Of a stretch of DNA of 64,000 bases, positions 60,806-64,000 are shown one piece after another (position 1 is the stretch's first letter; the number at the start of each line of letters is the position of its first letter). This DNA is from DATFVA01 sp963745945. GTDB taxonomy: Bacteria; Bacteroidota; Ignavibacteria; Ignavibacteriales; Ignavibacteriaceae. The notes below the pieces were generated by a model, which worked only from the letters and a program-made list of their open reading frames with translations, did not search any database and was not told where the DNA came from. The translations under genes were made by a program, and so were the position numbers. The stretch lies in contig CAVUZG010000007.1 in the NCBI GenBank assembly GCA_963745945.1, positions 496,001 through 560,000 on the forward strand, given 5' to 3'.

Positions 60806-63112
60806 TTAATCGAAAAAACTCAACTGACCCATTTTTACAATTGAATCAAATGATTCACCCATTAAACTTAAAACCGAATCGGCTATTGGTTTGATTTGCT
60901 TATCAATATAATGCTGATAATCTATATCGTCATGCTTGAGTTCAATCGGGACGGGACCACGCTTTGTAATTACATAATATATTGTCCCGCTTTTCTGATC
61001 AATTAACTTTGCCGCCTTTACATGCTGAGGAATATTTTTAACATATTCTTGAACATCTTTTCTCAATCTTTTTCTGTAAACCAGTCTATCATCATATTCA
61101 CCAGCGTTAACTTTTTTCACCATCTCCTTTAGCCAATCTTTCACTTCATTCCCATAAAAAATCCTCTTATAAAGTTCAACCTGGAATTCCTTTGCAAGCC
61201 TAGTCCAGTCACTACGGACAAATTCAAGACCAACGAATTCTATTTTCTCTTCTGTACCACTTTTTAGTAGTCCTGCGTATCTTTTTTTAGCTCCTGATTC
61301 TCCACCGCGGGCAGGGGTTATAATAAATTTCCTGTAATATTTTTCAAACTCTATTTCCAGAAACGATTCAACATTAAACTCTTCCTTTAATCTTTTTTTC
61401 CAGTATAGGTTTAAATCCCGTACCAGGCCTTCACCATCACTTGGTAAAAAATTATTAATTGAATCCGGAAGCTTAACGAAAAGAGAATCCGTGTCTCCGT
61501 ATACAACTTTATATCCTTTTTGTTCGAGGTACTCTTTACTCCTGAGCAGCAGCCATTGTCCTGTTCCGGTAATTGCAGAGGGAAGATCCGGATGGTAAAA
61601 ACGACAGCCGTAAGAACCCATCACTCCGTAAAAGCTGTTCATTAGAATTTTTATTGCCTGGGAAAGCTGTTTATCTTTTTTCTTTTTGGCTAGGCTTCTC
61701 TGCTCAATAAGCCGGGAAATAAATTCAGGTAGAAAATGCTGGGTGGATGAAAATGTGTATCCGCCAGGAGTTCTGAGCGTATTCTCTGATGAGAGAAGTC
61801 TTGATAAAGGATCAATTTTAAATGTTTGAATAATTGAAGGATACAGACTTCTGAAATCCAGTACAATTACATTATCATATAATCCCGGTTTGGGATCAAA
61901 AACATAACCCCCGGCGGCATGATCTGAAACTTTGAGATCTTTAACATTGGGAGCAACAAATCCTTTTCTGTGAAAGTTAGGAAGGAAAAAATGATCGAAG
62001 GCTGCAGTCATCATTCCAAGCTGATCCATTAGTAACCCAGAAAGCTGTGATCGCCTGATTGAGAGTTCGATAAGTCCCGATTTCTTAAAAATTTCAGTAA
62101 CAAGAATTGCATCCTGCAGATTATATTCTGCAAGTTTCTTTTTATCTTCGACAAATAATCTTTCTATTTCCGCAACTTTGTTCTCGTCCGGTGATATTGT
62201 TTTACCTGTTTGAAGCAATTCCTGTGCAACGGTTTCAAGCTTATAATCTTCAAAACTGAAAAACGAAGAACGCAGAGATTGCGGTCCGTCAATTACAACT
62301 CTTCCATATACCGATGCAAAATATCCACCTCCTTTCCGGCTGCGAAGTGAAACCCTTCCGTTCCCGCGTGCTATTTCGAACGGTATATATAGTTCATTAC
62401 ACTTTGATTCCAGAAACATCAGGTCAAAACCTATTACATGCCATCCGATTATTACATCAGGATCTTTTTCCCTAAACCATGATAAAAAAGATTCCAGCAA
62501 TTCCTTCTCGTCCGGGAAGAAGCTTATCAATTCATCATCTTTACCGTCCCCGACAATAAATACTTTTTTCTCTTCAGCATTGCTATTAGTTAAATGAATT
62601 GCAATTGAATACAGAAGCCGGTTACCGGAACCGGTTTCAATATCTATTGATGCTATTTTAAGATGAGGAGAAATTTCACAGGCTTCAATTTTGGGATTTG
62701 TAAACCGTTTTAATTTATCTTCTGTAACTGATTTGCCTGTTACTTTAATCTGGGCATTAAGAAAACGTTCCATTAAATATCGTCTTACAGGATTAACATC
62801 CGATTCATAACTTTTAATTCCTTTATTTTCAAGTTCTTCGGCGGCTACCCTCAGATCTCTTTCTGTATTAAAATAAAGAGCATCTACATTATCTCCCGCA
62901 AAGTTTTTAAGTTTAACCTGTTTCCGTTTACAAGCTTGTTTAAGTCCCGTTTCAGTTACAGTTCTTTCAATAAAAAAAACAGGTTTTACATTAGTAATAA
63001 TAACTTCAACAGGGGAAGAATCCTCCGACACGCCTATAAATTTCAGAACATTTCTTCCTTTAACGTCCTGCCATTCGCCTGTTAATATGAAAGCTTTAAT
63101 TGTTTCCAACAA
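60806..63112 (-). CDS. polB: Family B DNA polymerase (Pol II)
   Basis: 768 residues, close to E. coli Pol II in size. Proofreading exonuclease motifs KIASIDIETGSG, GWHVIGFDLMFL and YNLQDAILVTEIF; polymerase motifs LDFRSLYPSIIQTF (A), ILMNSFYGVMG (B) and YGDTDSLFVKL (C), plus KKRYAGL. All catalytic Asp are present. It probably acts in repair and replication restart. It is divergent from the FKBP gene and convergent with none; no SOS box was recognised upstream. Confidence 0.95.
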   Translation of the reverse strand: MLETIKAFILTGEWQDVKGRNVLKFIGVSEDSSPVEVIITNVKPVFFIERTVTETGLKQACKRKQVKLKNFAGDNVDALYFNTERDLRVAAEELENKGIKSYESDVNPVRRYLMERFLNAQIKVTGKSVTEDKLKRFTNPKIEACEISPHLKIASIDIETGSGNRLLYSIAIHLTNSNAEEKKVFIVGDGKDDELISFFPDEKELLESFLSWFREKDPDVIIGWHVIGFDLMFLESKCNELYIPFEIARGNGRVSLRSRKGGGYFASVYGRVVIDGPQSLRSSFFSFEDYKLETVAQELLQTGKTISPDENKVAEIERLFVEDKKKLAEYNLQDAILVTEIFKKSGLIELSIRRSQLSGLLMDQLGMMTAAFDHFFLPNFHRKGFVAPNVKDLKVSDHAAGGYVFDPKPGLYDNVIVLDFRSLYPSIIQTFKIDPLSRLLSSENTLRTPGGYTFSSTQHFLPEFISRLIEQRSLAKKKKDKQLSQAIKILMNSFYGVMGSYGCRFYHPDLPSAITGTGQWLLLRSKEYLEQKGYKVVYGDTDSLFVKLPDSINNFLPSDGEGLVRDLNLYWKKRLKEEFNVESFLEIEFEKYYRKFIITPARGGESGAKKRYAGLLKSGTEEKIEFVGLEFVRSDWTRLAKEFQVELYKRIFYGNEVKDWLKEMVKKVNAGEYDDRLVYRKRLRKDVQEYVKNIPQHVKAAKLIDQKSGTIYYVITKRGPVPIELKHDDIDYQHYIDKQIKPIADSVLSLMGESFDSIVKMGQLSFFD

Positions 63113-63220
63113 ATTTTTCTAATTTGAAATTAAGGTGTCTACAAAATTTTCAGTATTTTTCTTTGTGTTCAATTCAATTAATTTTATGCTCTTTTGAATA
63201 AAAGCAAATTAAGGATAAAA

Positions 63221-63991
63221 ATGAAATTATATCTCATATTTGTGATAACCGGATTAGTTTCGGTCCTGGTAACCGCACAACAAAGCGATACTGTTAAAAC
63301 AGAAACGGGACTTCAATATATAGCTCTGGAAAAAGGCTCCGGGGAGAAGGCAGAAACGGGAAAAGAAGCAACTGTTCATTATACTGGTTATTTAACTGAC
63401 GGGAAAATATTTGATACTTCTCTTAAACGGAATCAGCCGCTTTCTTTTACAATTGGTGATGGTAAAGTTATTAAGGGATGGGAGGAAGGTGTTGCACTGA
63501 TGAGAGTCGGAGATAAATTCAGGTTTATAATTCCTCCGCAGCTCGGCTGGGGCGAAAGAGGTGCAGGAGAGGTAATTCCGCCGAATGCAACAGTTATTTT
63601 TGATATTCAGCTGCTGGCTGTTTCTGAGCCGAAACTTGCTCTGGGAGATACTTTACTTGTTACTATTTTTGAAGCAGGCATCGATTCCGCAATCAGCCAG
63701 TATAATTATTTAAAAAATACCCGGGCTGATCAATACGATTTCCGTGAAGCACAGCTAAATATGTTGGGGTACATTTTATTAAGAAACAAGATGATAAAGG
63801 AAGGTATTGAAATTTTTAAACTCAATACTGAAGCATATCCTGAATCAGCTAATGTTTACGACAGCCTTGCCGAGGGATATATTGCAAACGGGAATGTACA
63901 ACTAGCAATCCAGAATTTTCAAAAATCCCTCGAGTTGAATCCTGATAATGATAATGCAAAAGAAATGCTCAAAAAGCTCCAGGGTAAATAG
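63221..63991 (+). CDS. FKBP-type peptidyl-prolyl isomerase with TPR tail
   Basis: 256 residues from the ATG preceded by AAGGAT (a TTG at 63194 opens the frame). Signal peptide (LYLIFVITGLVSVLVTAQQ), then a complete FKBP domain with active-site aromatic and Asp residues (HYTGYLTDGKIFDTSL; GWEEGVALMRVGDKF; LGWGERGAGEVIPPNATVIF). The C-terminal part holds one to two TPRs (ANVYDSLAEGYIANGNVQLA). It should catalyse proline isomerisation during folding of exported proteins in the periplasm. An ATG at 63995 may open the next gene. Confidence 0.92.
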   Translation: MKLYLIFVITGLVSVLVTAQQSDTVKTETGLQYIALEKGSGEKAETGKEATVHYTGYLTDGKIFDTSLKRNQPLSFTIGDGKVIKGWEEGVALMRVGDKFRFIIPPQLGWGERGAGEVIPPNATVIFDIQLLAVSEPKLALGDTLLVTIFEAGIDSAISQYNYLKNTRADQYDFREAQLNMLGYILLRNKMIKEGIEIFKLNTEAYPESANVYDSLAEGYIANGNVQLAIQNFQKSLELNPDNDNAKEMLKKLQGK

Positions 63992-64000
63992 TAAATGAAA

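Overview
The window is AT-rich DNA from a member of the Bacteroidota/Chlorobi-Ignavibacteria branch, most likely an Ignavibacteria-type bacterium. The main evidence is eleven secreted proteins ending in a type IX secretion (T9SS) sorting domain with the QNYPNPFNPxT signature, a TonB receptor next to a hybrid two-component sensor, a short primary sigma factor, and promoter matches of the form TTG-N20-TAATTTTG. Strong Shine-Dalgarno sequences (GGAGG) precede many genes, which fits Ignavibacteria better than typical Bacteroidia.

Layout. 1-5 kb: end of a secreted HEAT-like protein, two paralogous TPR proteins, an orphan OmpR-type response regulator, a membrane-anchored FecR-domain protein and a tandem pair of DoxX-like membrane proteins; the second of the pair has a hairpin over its ribosome-binding site. 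5.3-7 kb: a three-gene cassette ending in a peptidoglycan-binding goose-type lysozyme without a signal peptide. 7-9 kb: a GT-C type membrane glycosyltransferase, a collapsed remnant of a T9SS gene, and tRNA-Lys(CTT).

9.0-14.7 kb: a decayed integrative element inserted in tRNA-Lys. It has a broken tyrosine integrase, two IS3 remnants, a large beta-helix T9SS protein as cargo, an apparently complete IS3-family element with a programmed-frameshift heptamer, 12-bp-spaced repeats at both ends and a displaced 16-bp copy of the tRNA. 14.8-17 kb: a Crp/Fnr-type regulator, an exact FNR-type box and a cupin gene, another T9SS tail remnant, and a deoxynucleoside kinase.

17.4-28 kb: a TonB-dependent receptor and an HTCS-type hybrid sensor, both heavily frameshifted, then two secreted proteins (beta-helix; purple-acid-phosphatase-like). 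28-42 kb: an array of T9SS cargo genes (BNR/sialidase-like, choice-of-anchor-V-like, M28 peptidase, a paralogous pair of unknown proteins, a YCF48/BNR-like protein, an FG-GAP-like protein and a fibronectin-III protein). Most of these genes are followed by closely similar GACCGC...GCGGTC terminators.

42-64 kb: housekeeping and transport genes. These are an RND efflux operon whose permease lacks the usual proton-relay residues, an aspartate aminotransferase-PEP carboxykinase operon, a cupin, Xaa-Pro aminopeptidase, a zinc-ribbon protein, an FAD oxidoreductase with a NapH-like iron-sulfur membrane protein, an M49-like lipoprotein peptidase, a lytic transglycosylase, the primary sigma factor, DNA polymerase II and an FKBP-TPR isomerase.

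Caution: many genes carry single-base insertions that shift the frame. Nearly every shift I resolved is corrected by removing one base, so a good part of the apparent pseudogenization may be sequencing error.
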